The notes below the pieces were generated by a model. That model was not told the origin of the DNA, searched no databases, and saw nothing but the letters and a program-made list of their open reading frames with translations. The translations under genes were made by a program, and so were the position numbers. A stretch of 64,000 nt of DNA, taken from contig NZ_JBKFGH010000027.1 in the NCBI RefSeq assembly GCF_051233475.1, positions 82,866-146,865 of the forward strand. The letters run 5' to 3'. Positions 25,391 through 34,843 of this stretch are shown in pieces (the first letter of the stretch is position 1; the number at the start of each line of letters is the position of its first letter). This DNA comes from Bacillus_BU sp051233475. Its GTDB lineage: Bacteria; Bacillota; Bacilli; Bacillales; Cytobacillaceae.

Positions 25391-26731
25391 ACTCAATAAC
25401 TTCATCAACAATGTTGCCAAAATAACCGTTGAAGCACCGCCCAGCCTTGTTGCAACCTGGGCAAACGGCATTAAGGACATACGGTTGGAAGCCGATAATA
25501 TCGCAACGTCGCCTGTACCGCCTAAGCCGCTGTGACAACCTGTTACGATGGCAGCATCCACCGGGTGCATTTTCATGTATTTTCCGACGATGTAGCCCGT
25601 CCCAACCATCGCCACAACAACGGCTGCACAAACCACAATATATCCTGGTGTAACGATTTTCACTACATCCTCTAACGGTATGTAAAGGATTCCTAGGCCA
25701 ACCATAAGCGGCCAGGTTAGACTTGTTGAGATGAATTTATATAAATGAAAGGCACCCTGCTCCATTTTTGCCGGCATTACTTTCAAGCATTTCACCAATG
25801 TTGCAGCGATAATCATCAAGACTGGACCCGGAATACCTAGGAATTCATGAGCTAGTCCGCCGAAAATGAAGAAACTGCAGGCAATTAGCAATCCTGCTCC
25901 CATTAATGAAAAATCGACAGGCTTATTTATATTTGTTTCTTCCTTTAGCACATCTCCGCCTTTTGTTTTGACAAGTACGCCATTTCCTGTAAGTTCAGGT
26001 CTTCTTTCTCCTAGTTTCATCATCACTCCAGCACAAATAATCGCGACGATGTTTCCAATCACCGCTGCCGGAATCATTTGCGATACAAATGATTCTGCCG
26101 ACTTACCTAGAATTTGAGAATATGCCAGAGATAAAGGCAAAATCCCCTCTCCAATTCCTCCTCCAATTATTGGGACGATAATATAAAACACGGTGTGCTT
26201 CATATCGTATCCAAACAGGAATCCTACTAACACACCGGCAACAACTGAAGCAACAGTGCCGAGAATAAGCGGGACAAACATTCTAGTAAATCCTTGAATT
26301 AATACACTGCGGTTCATCCCAAGAATACTGCCTGCCACTAAACAGGAAATATATAGGTAAAGGAAGTTAGACTTTTTCATTAATGTCGTAACGGCTTCCA
26401 TTGACGCGGGATTAATCAGATTATAAAACACTAGAATAGATGGGACCAAGAGCGCTAAAATTGCCGGTCCGCCGATGTCTTTTAAGATTGGAATTTTCAA
26501 GCCGAGATCTCCAAGCAACATTCCCATCACCATGATGACGGCAAATCCGCCGATCATGTCAGGGGGTAGCTGATTATAAACAGATGCTGCGTAAATAATT
26601 GCTGCTAGTACTAGATAAACTGGTAACGGTATAACCCCTACCTTCAGTTGATTGACCCGCGATAATAAACCTTTTTTCTCATCTATTTGCCTCACGTTAG
26701 GAAGCGTTTCCATTACTTTTGCTGGCTCCAC
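25388..26731 (-). CDS. 2-hydroxycarboxylate transporter family protein (malate/citrate:cation symporter)
   Basis: A 447-aa 2HCT-family secondary transporter, related to MaeN and CimH. Both re-entrant-loop signatures are present: GGGIGEGILPLS (~residues 188-199) and CHSGLGGTGDVAIL near the C-terminus, with about 11 membrane segments. Family members import malate, citrate or lactate with Na+ or H+. A GTG start with AGGAGG at 9 nt is used. The adjacent malic enzyme remnant suggests malate as an ancestral substrate. No two-component regulator is next to it. Confidence 0.9.
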   Translation of the reverse strand: MEPAKVMETLPNVRQIDEKKGLLSRVNQLKVGVIPLPVYLVLAAIIYAASVYNQLPPDMIGGFAVIMVMGMLLGDLGLKIPILKDIGGPAILALLVPSILVFYNLINPASMEAVTTLMKKSNFLYLYISCLVAGSILGMNRSVLIQGFTRMFVPLILGTVASVVAGVLVGFLFGYDMKHTVFYIIVPIIGGGIGEGILPLSLAYSQILGKSAESFVSQMIPAAVIGNIVAIICAGVMMKLGERRPELTGNGVLVKTKGGDVLKEETNINKPVDFSLMGAGLLIACSFFIFGGLAHEFLGIPGPVLMIIAATLVKCLKVMPAKMEQGAFHLYKFISTSLTWPLMVGLGILYIPLEDVVKIVTPGYIVVCAAVVVAMVGTGYIVGKYMKMHPVDAAIVTGCHSGLGGTGDVAILSASNRMSLMPFAQVATRLGGASTVILATLLMKLLS

Positions 26732-26832
26732 GTAATATGACCTCCTATCTTTCTTGTACCTTTATGTTAGTAGTATTGGAGAACCATGAATAGTTTTTGT
26801 AACTTATGTAAGTGTTTATGATAATAAAAAAA

Positions 26833-26856
26833 GTAAGCAACCGCTTGGCTGCTTAC
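26833..26856 (-). terminator. Terminator of the downstream-facing GNAT gene
   Basis: GTAAGCA/TGCTTAC stem extended by CC/GG, followed on the minus strand by TTTTTTTATT. Confidence 0.8.
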
Positions 26857-26910
26857 AAATTATTCTCGTAAAATATTTTTCCGACCTTTATGCTCACTTT
26901 TCCAAAAGGG

Positions 26911-27507
26911 TTAGATAGTCGCAGACACTGCATATCGCTTCGGGCTATGAATTACCCGGTCCCGTTCTCCGAGCCAGAGGACTTCTGGAACTGGTTGAGA
27001 GTGATAGCCATATAATTCTCTCGTTTTATAGGCGTGGACCTCACTGTAAATTGTTTTCATATGGTTATATACCCATTGCTCGTCTCTATGTATGGGTGAC
27101 CAGCAGAAAATGTCCATTTTATTTAACTCATTGGTCACGGCATGTATTCTTTCATAACCAATCGCATTCATCTTTTGGAAACGATTCTTTTCATAAAAGC
27201 GAATTCTTTTTTCCGAATCAGGATCCTTTTGTGTGACAGGTTCAACCTCTAGTATGATGGCTTTTCCCTCTAGTTTCAGCTCGTCAAGAATCTTTGTGCC
27301 GATTCCCTTGCCGCGAGTACTTCCACATACAAGAATGAAGTCAATAAAGATAAATTCTGACTGCTCATAATAAACAAGGACGTGATCTGAACCTTCTAGC
27401 AATTGATAGCTTCCTTTTTTTTCTTGAAAAAGTAGTTCAAAATGCTGTTTGGATTTCATTTCTCTTTCTGGAAAATATTCAGTTAACCTGCTATACCAGT
27501 TACTCAT
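26911..27507 (-). CDS. GNAT family N-acetyltransferase
   Basis: A 198-aa protein with an acetyl-CoA loop in GSTRGKGIGTKILDEL and a following EVEPVT strand, then RIRFYEKNRFQKMNAIGY as in motif B. A ~70-residue C-terminal extension after the GNAT core contains WSPIHRDEQWVYNHMK and is not recognised. The ATG at 27507 is preferred to a GTG at 27525. Acceptor unknown. It is divergent from the ATP-grasp gene. Confidence 0.8.
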   Translation of the reverse strand: MSNWYSRLTEYFPEREMKSKQHFELLFQEKKGSYQLLEGSDHVLVYYEQSEFIFIDFILVCGSTRGKGIGTKILDELKLEGKAIILEVEPVTQKDPDSEKRIRFYEKNRFQKMNAIGYERIHAVTNELNKMDIFCWSPIHRDEQWVYNHMKTIYSEVHAYKTRELYGYHSQPVPEVLWLGERDRVIHSPKRYAVSATI

Positions 27508-27704
27508 CCCTACACTATCCCTCACTCTGATTAAATTCTGAATATTACAACGTTAATTCTATAACAGGAAGACTTTGTAAATGTGTTGCTACTGTAAAAG
27601 TATTATAAATATATTGTTAAAATAGTCTGAATCATTTTTATTTTTAGTAAAATAAAAATCGTTATGATTCTATTAACTAATTCTAATGGCAGGAGCGAAT
27701 GGAA

Positions 27705-28925
27705 ATGGAAGAGAATAATCGAAAGAGAACAGCATTACTAGGCTGGAGCCTTCGTGCAATTGAAGCGATCGACAGAATGAACCGTCCGTATGTAATTGTT
27801 GGTCCGGCTGAATTTCAGTCTTTTGCAGACAGTAATGGGATCGCGTTTATCCCATGGCAATTTGACGAACAAATTGAAAAGGCAGACGAGCTTTTTGTCA
27901 AATTGAATGAACTGCAAACCAAAATCGCTGTACCGATATACGAGGAAACTGTGGAATGGGCTGGTGCTTTGAATGCAAAATTCCAGGAAAACCCACGTAT
28001 TTTCAACAAGTCTCTATTATTACGAGACAAAGGCTTAATGAAACGTAAAGCACAATTAGCCGGCCTCCGCGTGGGAATCTTTGAAGAAGCTCATGCCAAA
28101 GACGATATCTATCATTTTTTTAAAAGAGTGAATGATGCGTTGCTTAAGCTAGATGGAGAGCCCAATGACCCAATTCATGTTAAGCCCTTTAATAAAGCGG
28201 GTACTGTCGGTCATCGTTTGATTCAAAATCCGCAGGAAATTGAGCAAATTGATGATTCTGAATTTCCACTTTTAATGGAAAGCCATCTGGATGGGCAGGA
28301 ATTTTCCTGTGAGGCATTTATACATAATGGCAAAGTACGATTTCTAAATATTACTGAATATGTAAAGCTCGGGCACTCCAATTTTGTCCCTGCTTCCCCT
28401 TTCCTTGAGAAATGGAGACCGCAAATTAGGGCAGCAATTGAAACGCTAGTTGAAGCCTTCGATATTCAATATGGCGTCATCCATCCTGAGTTTTTCATCG
28501 CTCACGATGGAACCTTATATTTTGGTGAGGTGGCAGGACGAGTTCCCGGTGGCCATATTTTCGAATTAATTGAAAAGGCATATGGATTTAGCCCGTTTCA
28601 GGCACAGGTGCTTTGCAGCGATCCAAATACAACCGAAGCAGAGTTGGAAGCCTTTTTCCCGGAAGAAGCCGTTTCAGCAAAAGGCTATTCGGGCAGTTTG
28701 ATGGTTTATCCGAACGTTAAAATCATTGACAAACTTAATGTTCCGGACGAGCTTAAAAACCATCCATATTTTGAAAAACATGATATGTTCATTCCTGTCT
28801 CATCGAAGGTTGCTGCCCGAGTGGGTTATGGCAATCACTATGGGACTATTTTCTTTTCTGGAAAAGACAGTGAGATCATGAGAAATCTTTTGAACGAATA
28901 TTTATATTTTGATTTCTACCAATAA
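27705..28925 (+). CDS. ATP-grasp domain ligase
   Basis: A ~406-aa ATP-grasp enzyme (start at 27705 with AGGAG at 9 nt, or two codons earlier at 27699). Features: an N-terminal Rossmann-like domain; the ATP loop HVKPFNKAGTVGHR; MESHLDGQEFSCEAF; and the metal-binding HPEFF...FGEVAGRVPGGH. ATP-grasp enzymes join a carboxylate to an amine or thiol through an acyl-phosphate. Its gene is followed after 13 bp by a large unknown protein, so the two are probably co-transcribed and may act in one pathway. The substrate is not known. Confidence 0.82.
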   Translation: MEENNRKRTALLGWSLRAIEAIDRMNRPYVIVGPAEFQSFADSNGIAFIPWQFDEQIEKADELFVKLNELQTKIAVPIYEETVEWAGALNAKFQENPRIFNKSLLLRDKGLMKRKAQLAGLRVGIFEEAHAKDDIYHFFKRVNDALLKLDGEPNDPIHVKPFNKAGTVGHRLIQNPQEIEQIDDSEFPLLMESHLDGQEFSCEAFIHNGKVRFLNITEYVKLGHSNFVPASPFLEKWRPQIRAAIETLVEAFDIQYGVIHPEFFIAHDGTLYFGEVAGRVPGGHIFELIEKAYGFSPFQAQVLCSDPNTTEAELEAFFPEEAVSAKGYSGSLMVYPNVKIIDKLNVPDELKNHPYFEKHDMFIPVSSKVAARVGYGNHYGTIFFSGKDSEIMRNLLNEYLYFDFYQ

Positions 28926-28938
28926 GGAGAGAATAAGG

Positions 28939-30924
28939 ATGAGTACTTTAACGAAACGGAAAAGATTAAGTAAACAGACTACCCTATTAAAAAACAAATT
29001 TGTTGCTGCCTTAGACACACTACAGGAAGCAAAGCCATTTCTGAAAAGTTTATACCAGACAGATGTTTTCCAACTAGCGGTCGAACTAGCCCATTCAGAT
29101 GAAGGTCTTTCCATCCTCTATGAAAATGCATATCGCTTCGATGTGGTGGGCGTATTTCATGGAGGCCCATGGGAAGACCCGACAAAAATGGAGCCTTCTC
29201 TGGCTGGAGGCTCACTAAGACTTAAAGATGTACAATCCATTATTGAATTGTTAAGTGAACTGCGAATGCTTTCCATTGCAAAAGGAGACTACCTCCATGA
29301 CAGCATTAGACCAAAGGAAGCTGAGTCATTTTTAAATGAGGTCCTGGCCCTCAATCTTGACCTTTTGTTCGCTCCGGCACTTGATACGATTCAGTTTCCG
29401 GATCATCTGCTCCGAGCTCAGCGTTTGTTCCATTATCTAGGCCATGAACTTTCCTTTAAAGCGATTGCGGATAAAATGGTTCAAGAGATTGACCGTTTAA
29501 CCGTTCAACGTCCGATTATAACGGGGCGGATTTTAAACATGATTGGCATGTCTGAAAAATTAATTGAAGGTGGAATGAATGAAGAAACAGCGGAAAATTT
29601 AAATAAATACATACGTGCTGTGGGTGCACCTTCACCGCTAAGCATGAATGCTTCCAATCAGCGCGAATACAGACTCACATTAGAAAATACCCCTGCAGAG
29701 CAACTTGAGTTGGAAGCAATAATTTTTGCAGAATCAATGAAAGAAACAGGTCTTGTTTCGCCCTTTCACGCCGTGCTTCTTCGTTTCCTAAACAGGAAAC
29801 ATCCTGAATATATTTCAGTTGTTCTCGGTTTATCCGAAACAGGGGTTGCATGTTTAAATACAAATAAAGATTTCATTCATGACTTAATCCAACTGTCAAT
29901 ATTTCCTGAAACTCGTCAGGCCATTTACGGACTTGCTAGGATGCTTGAACGCGGATTTCTTACAAAGGAATCGGTCTTTCCGGCAATTTTCCGCCAGCTA
30001 TTTGAGCTCCCCATTCATAATCAGGTGAAGCATTTGCTGTCAAAGCCTGAATATGAACGGAGTGGAATTAGCCTTAACGGTGTGCTTGTTGCTGGAGTTG
30101 TAAATGTTCTCGGTAATCCGCTTGGGGTTGGGCAAGGTCATAACCCAACCTGCCAGTCCGCAAGAGCCATTTCCCTGTGGTCGCAACATGCAATCGGCAA
30201 ACTGTTAAAATTTATTGCCCGTGCCGTCCGTGACAATGATATTGATATGGATTTTGAAGGAGTGAAGATTCATTCAAGCCTTCTTTTAGGAGGAGTTGCT
30301 GAGGAAATCAACCAGGATTTAGATCCGGTTTCCACTATTCTCGTTCCACATCTTGATAAGATATATAACGAAATGATGAAACGAACGCTCCTACGTGGTG
30401 AAGATGGCCATAAGTGGGTGAATCCGGAATTTTACGGGGAGTGGGTCCCAAAGGGCTTTGTTCATGTTATCGATCCGATCACTTTGAATGTCGTTCATTA
30501 TAGTGCATTCATCAAGCTGTTTTATGCCACCCACCATCCTGATTTTAATGAAGGAAACAAATTAATCTATCCAAATCCGGTGGGTATTTTCATGACAAAC
30601 GTACACGGTGACCTGCTTGGTCTTCACGCCGTATTAATTCAAAGGATTGAGCGCGACCCATTCGGTGATGTTCGTATTTATTTCTATAACCCGAATAATG
30701 ACGGAAATCAGAATTGGGGCAATGGCATTGTGCCAAGCGTTTCTAGGTTCGGTGAAATCCAAGGAGAATCGTCCCTGCCATTTCATGAGTTTGTTTCAAG
30801 AATGTACGCATTTCACTATAACCCTTACGACCAGGGAGACATTTATATGGTTGAAAACAGACTTGTTGATGAAATAGAGAAGCTAGCTAAGCTCAGCTGG
30901 GGAAAAAATTTCGTATGGGCGTAA
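28939..30924 (+). CDS. Large unknown protein with possible papain-like Cys-His-Asn/Asp site
   Basis: A 661-aa cytosolic-looking protein, family not recognised. A helical N-terminal half is followed by conserved-looking motifs: GVGQGHNPTCQSARAISLW (~residues 400), HKWVNPEF, and GLHAVLIQRI with IYFYNPNNDGNQNWG near residue 580. A Cys at a helix start, a later His at a strand start and a following Asn/Asp strand are the order of papain-like enzymes; this is inference. It is co-transcribed with the ATP-grasp ligase and a diverged paralogue (609 aa) lies downstream. A terminator follows. The start has AAGGAG/AAGG. Confidence 0.75.
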   Translation: MSTLTKRKRLSKQTTLLKNKFVAALDTLQEAKPFLKSLYQTDVFQLAVELAHSDEGLSILYENAYRFDVVGVFHGGPWEDPTKMEPSLAGGSLRLKDVQSIIELLSELRMLSIAKGDYLHDSIRPKEAESFLNEVLALNLDLLFAPALDTIQFPDHLLRAQRLFHYLGHELSFKAIADKMVQEIDRLTVQRPIITGRILNMIGMSEKLIEGGMNEETAENLNKYIRAVGAPSPLSMNASNQREYRLTLENTPAEQLELEAIIFAESMKETGLVSPFHAVLLRFLNRKHPEYISVVLGLSETGVACLNTNKDFIHDLIQLSIFPETRQAIYGLARMLERGFLTKESVFPAIFRQLFELPIHNQVKHLLSKPEYERSGISLNGVLVAGVVNVLGNPLGVGQGHNPTCQSARAISLWSQHAIGKLLKFIARAVRDNDIDMDFEGVKIHSSLLLGGVAEEINQDLDPVSTILVPHLDKIYNEMMKRTLLRGEDGHKWVNPEFYGEWVPKGFVHVIDPITLNVVHYSAFIKLFYATHHPDFNEGNKLIYPNPVGIFMTNVHGDLLGLHAVLIQRIERDPFGDVRIYFYNPNNDGNQNWGNGIVPSVSRFGEIQGESSLPFHEFVSRMYAFHYNPYDQGDIYMVENRLVDEIEKLAKLSWGKNFVWA

Positions 30925-30974
30925 CATTAGGGTGAAGCTCAGGCTCTTTTCTAAATTGAAAACCATTCATTTTT

Positions 30975-31002
30975 GGTCACGTAAAGTTCTGTTTACGTGA
31001 CC
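30975..31002 (+). terminator. Terminator of the ATP-grasp operon
   Basis: Perfect 11-bp stem GGTCACGTAAA/TTTACGTGACC followed by ACTTTTGTTC. Confidence 0.75.
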
Positions 31003-31148
31003 ACTTTTGTTCATTTTTTTGAGCACTCACATTGAAGCACCGATACAACTAAATCACCAGACAATTGTAAAATTCACTCTTCATTGGTACTTCTCGTTGT
31101 ATAACATCAATAATATATAAAAAGCAATGCAGGAAAGGGAATGGGAAT

Positions 31149-32978
31149 ATGGGACTTTTTCAATTTACTCCAGAGCATTCGTTTGAACGAGTTTTTAATC
31201 AGTTAAAACGAGCTCCTGCTCCAAAAAATATTCATTTTCAGCAAACAGTTTTTGAAGAAGCTTCTGCCCTTCTCAAAGAAACGAATGGACTGGTGAAGCT
31301 TTTTCACTATGCTCACCTCTTTGATGAGGCGGGAGTTTTTGCTGGAAAGCCTTGGGAGAATGTCGGCAAGCTCAACCCTGTTCTTGTTCGCGGCACTTTG
31401 CATGCAGGCGGAACAATGGCAGCGGCTGAGGCGTTGAGCAATTTGAGAATACTGGCGATCGCCACGGGTGTCTACGTTCATCCTGAAATGTCGGCCTATG
31501 AGGCAAATGGATTTTTAACGAAGGTATTGGCTTTAAATATAGATCTTTTACTTATGAAGGAAACAGAAGAAAACAGGGTTAAACAGCTTTATAAAGACCA
31601 ACAAGCAGCAGAAATTCTCAGGTTTATTTCAGACCATTGTTTTTCAGCGCTTGTTTTTCAAACTCTTTATGAAGAAGTTGATAATCTCGCTGTCCAAAGG
31701 CCGATTGTAACCGATAAAATCCTTAAATTAATTTGCAGCGCCAAAAAATTAGCCGGTGGTCTCGAAGAGAAAGATTCAAGCCTTATGCGATATGAAAACT
31801 CAGTTTATTCACCATCCAATTTAGCTGCCGGGAATATGGATATGGAAGGTTATGAAAATAAACTTAGAACCTGTAATAATTCACAGCTAATCCATGAGGC
31901 CGAACAGCTTCGCGTATCCATGGATAAAACGGGCCTTGTTTCACCTTACCATGAATTGTTTTTACACTTTATTAATAAAGAAAAACCTGACTTCCTGCTA
32001 AGTTTGTTGGCCGCAGACAGAACCTCTAGGAAAAATCTGCGCTCTAATCTGCATTTTATTTCTACTCTCATTCACTCAGCTATTACGACCAAATCAAGAA
32101 GAAGTATTTACGGTTTGATGCGCCTTATCCAACGGGATCTATTGTCGAGTGAATTTAAACATGAATTTAAAAAGCTTATGAAGATTTCTATCCATGGCGG
32201 CGTTAAAAAACGGATTTCGGAACTATATAACATAACTCATCATCGTGAACAAGTTTCACTTCTACTCTCAGGTATGATTAGCGTTTTAGGGCAGCCTCTT
32301 GGGATTGGTCAAGGGTTTAATCCGACCTGTCAATCAACAAGAGCCCTCAGTTATTGGGCACAAAGGGAGCCTCTCCTGCTGCTCAAACTATTTAATCACT
32401 TTCTAGAACAGGGAAAGATCACCCTTGAGTTTGAGGGAAGATCCATTTCCTCTGATACACTTCCTCATGTCTCACTTGACGATGAGGTGAATATCGATAT
32501 CGTATCACAACTGTTAATTCCCCATCTTGATTCAATCTATATCGACATGTTAAAGTCAGCAGAAGGACGAGGGCAGGACCCCCATAAATGGATCAATCCG
32601 TCCTTTCATATTAAAGGAATATGGCCGGAATTTTCAGATGTTTATAGTGACTTAAGCTTTTCGGATCGGTTTAAACAACACTATCATCCTTCAAACAACC
32701 CAAATGTCAACGAAGAACTCCCCCAGCCTGCTGGAATTACGATATACAACCAAGCCGGTCAGGTTCTTGGAGCCCATGCCGTGCTTATTCAACGAGTTGA
32801 TATGGATCCGGAAGGCATCACCCGTGTTTATTTTTACAACCCAAATAACGACAGCCTTCAAGTATGGGGAAACTCCATTAAAACGAGCATTGCCAATCAT
32901 GGCGAGCTAGAGGGCGAATCCTCCCTCCCCTTTGACGATTTCCTCCCCTTCCTTTACGCATTTCACTACAAAGCATAG
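31149..32978 (+). CDS. Paralogue of the large ATP-grasp-linked protein
   Basis: A 609-aa protein clearly homologous along its length to the 661-aa product upstream. Shared blocks: FDEAGVFAGKPWE, VQRPIVTDKIL, GIGQGFNPTCQSTRALSYW, HKWINPSF, GAHAVLIQR, VYFYNPNNDSLQVWG and GESSLPFDDF. Conservation of the Cys, His and Asn/Asp motifs while the rest diverges suggests an active site. It has its own ribosome site (AGGGAATGGG) and is separated from its paralogue by a terminator and 225 bp, so may be expressed separately. Function unknown. Confidence 0.75.
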   Translation: MGLFQFTPEHSFERVFNQLKRAPAPKNIHFQQTVFEEASALLKETNGLVKLFHYAHLFDEAGVFAGKPWENVGKLNPVLVRGTLHAGGTMAAAEALSNLRILAIATGVYVHPEMSAYEANGFLTKVLALNIDLLLMKETEENRVKQLYKDQQAAEILRFISDHCFSALVFQTLYEEVDNLAVQRPIVTDKILKLICSAKKLAGGLEEKDSSLMRYENSVYSPSNLAAGNMDMEGYENKLRTCNNSQLIHEAEQLRVSMDKTGLVSPYHELFLHFINKEKPDFLLSLLAADRTSRKNLRSNLHFISTLIHSAITTKSRRSIYGLMRLIQRDLLSSEFKHEFKKLMKISIHGGVKKRISELYNITHHREQVSLLLSGMISVLGQPLGIGQGFNPTCQSTRALSYWAQREPLLLLKLFNHFLEQGKITLEFEGRSISSDTLPHVSLDDEVNIDIVSQLLIPHLDSIYIDMLKSAEGRGQDPHKWINPSFHIKGIWPEFSDVYSDLSFSDRFKQHYHPSNNPNVNEELPQPAGITIYNQAGQVLGAHAVLIQRVDMDPEGITRVYFYNPNNDSLQVWGNSIKTSIANHGELEGESSLPFDDFLPFLYAFHYKA

Positions 32979-32982
32979 GCAA

Positions 32983-33035
32983 AGCATAGGGACGGTTCTC
33001 TTGCTTCCCTGAAGCAAGAGAACCGTCCCTATGCT
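32983..33035. repeat. Perfect 25-bp palindrome of GGGACGGTTCT elements
   Basis: Two GGGACGGTTCTCTTGC elements in head-to-head order form a perfect 25-bp stem around a 3-nt loop, 4 bp after a stop codon. It could serve as a terminator for the 609-aa gene, though no T-run follows. Confidence 0.9.
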
Positions 33036-33071
33036 ACAATTAAATAAATCAAACAAAGTTAGGTGTTTACT

Positions 33072-33965
33072 TTGGATATTAAGCATTTGCAGTACTTTAT
33101 TGAGGTTTCAAAGTTTAATAGTTTTTCTCGGGCAGCAGACAGTTTGTTTATTACTCAGCCTACAATCAGTAAGATGATAAAAGGCCTTGAGACGGAGCTC
33201 GGCGTCACTCTTTTCGATCGTTCTCGAAAGCAATTAGTTTTAACCGATGCCGGGAAAATCATTTTAGAACAGGCGAAGCTAATCGATAAAGCTTTCAATA
33301 ATTTAGAAATGAAGCTCGACAACATGACAGGGCTGAAATCAGGGCATATTCGAATTGGACTGCCTCCGATTTTTAATGCACATGAATTACTAAGAATTGC
33401 AGGTATGTTTCACGAACAATATCCAGGAATCACCTTTCAATTTGAAGAGGCCGGGTCGAAGAAAATTGAAGAGGAAGTTGCGAATAATTTGCTGGATGTA
33501 GGTGTTATCGTTCTTTCCACCAAAAACGACCAGTTCGAGCATTTTGAATTTATGGAGGAGGAGCTGAAGCTTGTACTTCACCCTACTCATCCGCTTGCTC
33601 ATCATGATGTGGTCAATTTAGCTGATTTGAAAGATGAATCGTTTATCGTCTTTAATAAGGAATTTACCCTTAATGATCTGATTATTAACTCGTGTAATGA
33701 GGCTGGCTTTACACCGCGAATCATTTCTGAGAGCGGCCACCTTCATTTTATTGAAGAAATGGTGCTAAACAAATTTGGGGTTTCCCTTTTGCCGGAAAGT
33801 GTTTGTGGAAAGCTCAGTAACAATGTCATATCTATTAGAGTTGCCAATCCTTCGATTAAGTCTAGTTTAGCGATTATTTGGGCGAAAAATCAGTATATGT
33901 CCTATGCGGCAAAGGAATGGCTTCAATTTACAATGGAACGGCTTAGCCTCGGATTTCGAGAATAG
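33072..33965 (+). CDS. LysR-family transcriptional regulator (CidR/YwbI-like)
   Basis: A 297-aa LysR regulator: N-terminal winged HTH (HLQYFIEVSKFNSFSRAADSLFITQPTISKMIKGLE) and a substrate-binding domain from ~residue 90. Similarity is to the CidR/AlsR-type branch. A TTG start at 33072 fits the AGGTG site 5 nt upstream; the GTG at 33063 is part of that site. cidAB or als genes are not nearby. Position right after the ATP-grasp/large-protein cluster suggests it could control that cluster, but no binding site was identified. Confidence 0.85.
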   Translation: MDIKHLQYFIEVSKFNSFSRAADSLFITQPTISKMIKGLETELGVTLFDRSRKQLVLTDAGKIILEQAKLIDKAFNNLEMKLDNMTGLKSGHIRIGLPPIFNAHELLRIAGMFHEQYPGITFQFEEAGSKKIEEEVANNLLDVGVIVLSTKNDQFEHFEFMEEELKLVLHPTHPLAHHDVVNLADLKDESFIVFNKEFTLNDLIINSCNEAGFTPRIISESGHLHFIEEMVLNKFGVSLLPESVCGKLSNNVISIRVANPSIKSSLAIIWAKNQYMSYAAKEWLQFTMERLSLGFRE

Positions 33966-33995
33966 TGAATGGTTTTCTTCTATTATATATTTCTT

Positions 33996-34027
33996 AAAAA
34001 CGATTCTCTCACGAAGAATCGTTTTTT
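33996..34027 (+). terminator. Terminator of the LysR gene
   Basis: AAAACGATTCT/AGAATCGTTTT stem running into seven T's. Confidence 0.85.
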
Positions 34028-34233
34028 TATTTTAAGAAAAGGAATACATGTATACGGTTTCATAGACAAAATCTATACTTACCATAAAATATAACCATTT
34101 TACATGTCGAAAAATCAGTCGTAGACTGTTTCATATATATTTCAAATATTACGAATATGTGAACTAAATTGATTAGTAGCTACTATTAGTATATCGATTG
34201 GTACCTTGGAACAAATTAGAGGAGGAAATATTT

Positions 34234-34605
34234 TTGGTCACTTTTTGTTGTATTAATGACTTAAAAGAAGTTAGCGAAGCCCTTGAGAACTTAGAAAAGG
34301 ATTATCCGAACCTTTACAAACAGCTGGTTGAAATGGTGTATCTTACTCGCGCACTTAATTTTAAAATGCAGTTCATGGGAGCGTTAATCATGGATGAAGA
34401 CCCAGGTGAATATACCCCTGTATCTGTACACGATTCAGTTCTTAATTTGTATAAAAGAGAGTTACACGCATTAAAAGATCATGGTGAATTCTCAGCAATC
34501 AAACAAATTTTCACGAAGTTCAAACATACAAGCTACACCAATATCTGCCTACTAATCCTCGGAATGAACCCCGAATCACTCGTAGGCGCATCCTACTCAC
34601 GCTAG
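34234..34605 (+). CDS. Unknown 123-aa protein
   Basis: I do not recognise it. A TTG at 34234 with GAGGAGG 8 nt upstream is the likely start. The product is acidic and mostly helical, with no signal peptide or membrane helix; features include INDLKEVSEALENLEKDY and YTPVSVHDSVLNLYKREL. It lies alone between the LysR and the c-di-GMP genes. Confidence 0.6.
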   Translation: MVTFCCINDLKEVSEALENLEKDYPNLYKQLVEMVYLTRALNFKMQFMGALIMDEDPGEYTPVSVHDSVLNLYKRELHALKDHGEFSAIKQIFTKFKHTSYTNICLLILGMNPESLVGASYSR

Positions 34606-34607
34606 GA

Positions 34608-34705
34608 AACATAGGGACGGTTCTCGTGTCTCCCCCGACTGAATGGAAGGGAACACAAGAACCGTCCCTTTGCGTCCCAGGGGTGAACACGAGAACCGTC
34701 CCTTT
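34608..34705. repeat. GGGACGGTTCT repeat cluster after a stop codon
   Basis: One sense element (AGGGACGGTTCTCGTG) starts just after the stop, followed by two inverted copies (AAGAACCGTCCCTTTGC, GAGAACCGTCCCTTTGC), giving a long hairpin. Confidence 0.85.
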
Positions 34706-34843
34706 GCACTTTCAACCTTTGTATACAATTTGTGGGAGTTTCTACCTTTCTTCAATGTTATAATATTCCATAGTTCTAAATACCTATATGGATGCATTAG
34801 CTTATTTACATAAAATCGTTATCGTCTACCAGGAGTTGATCTG

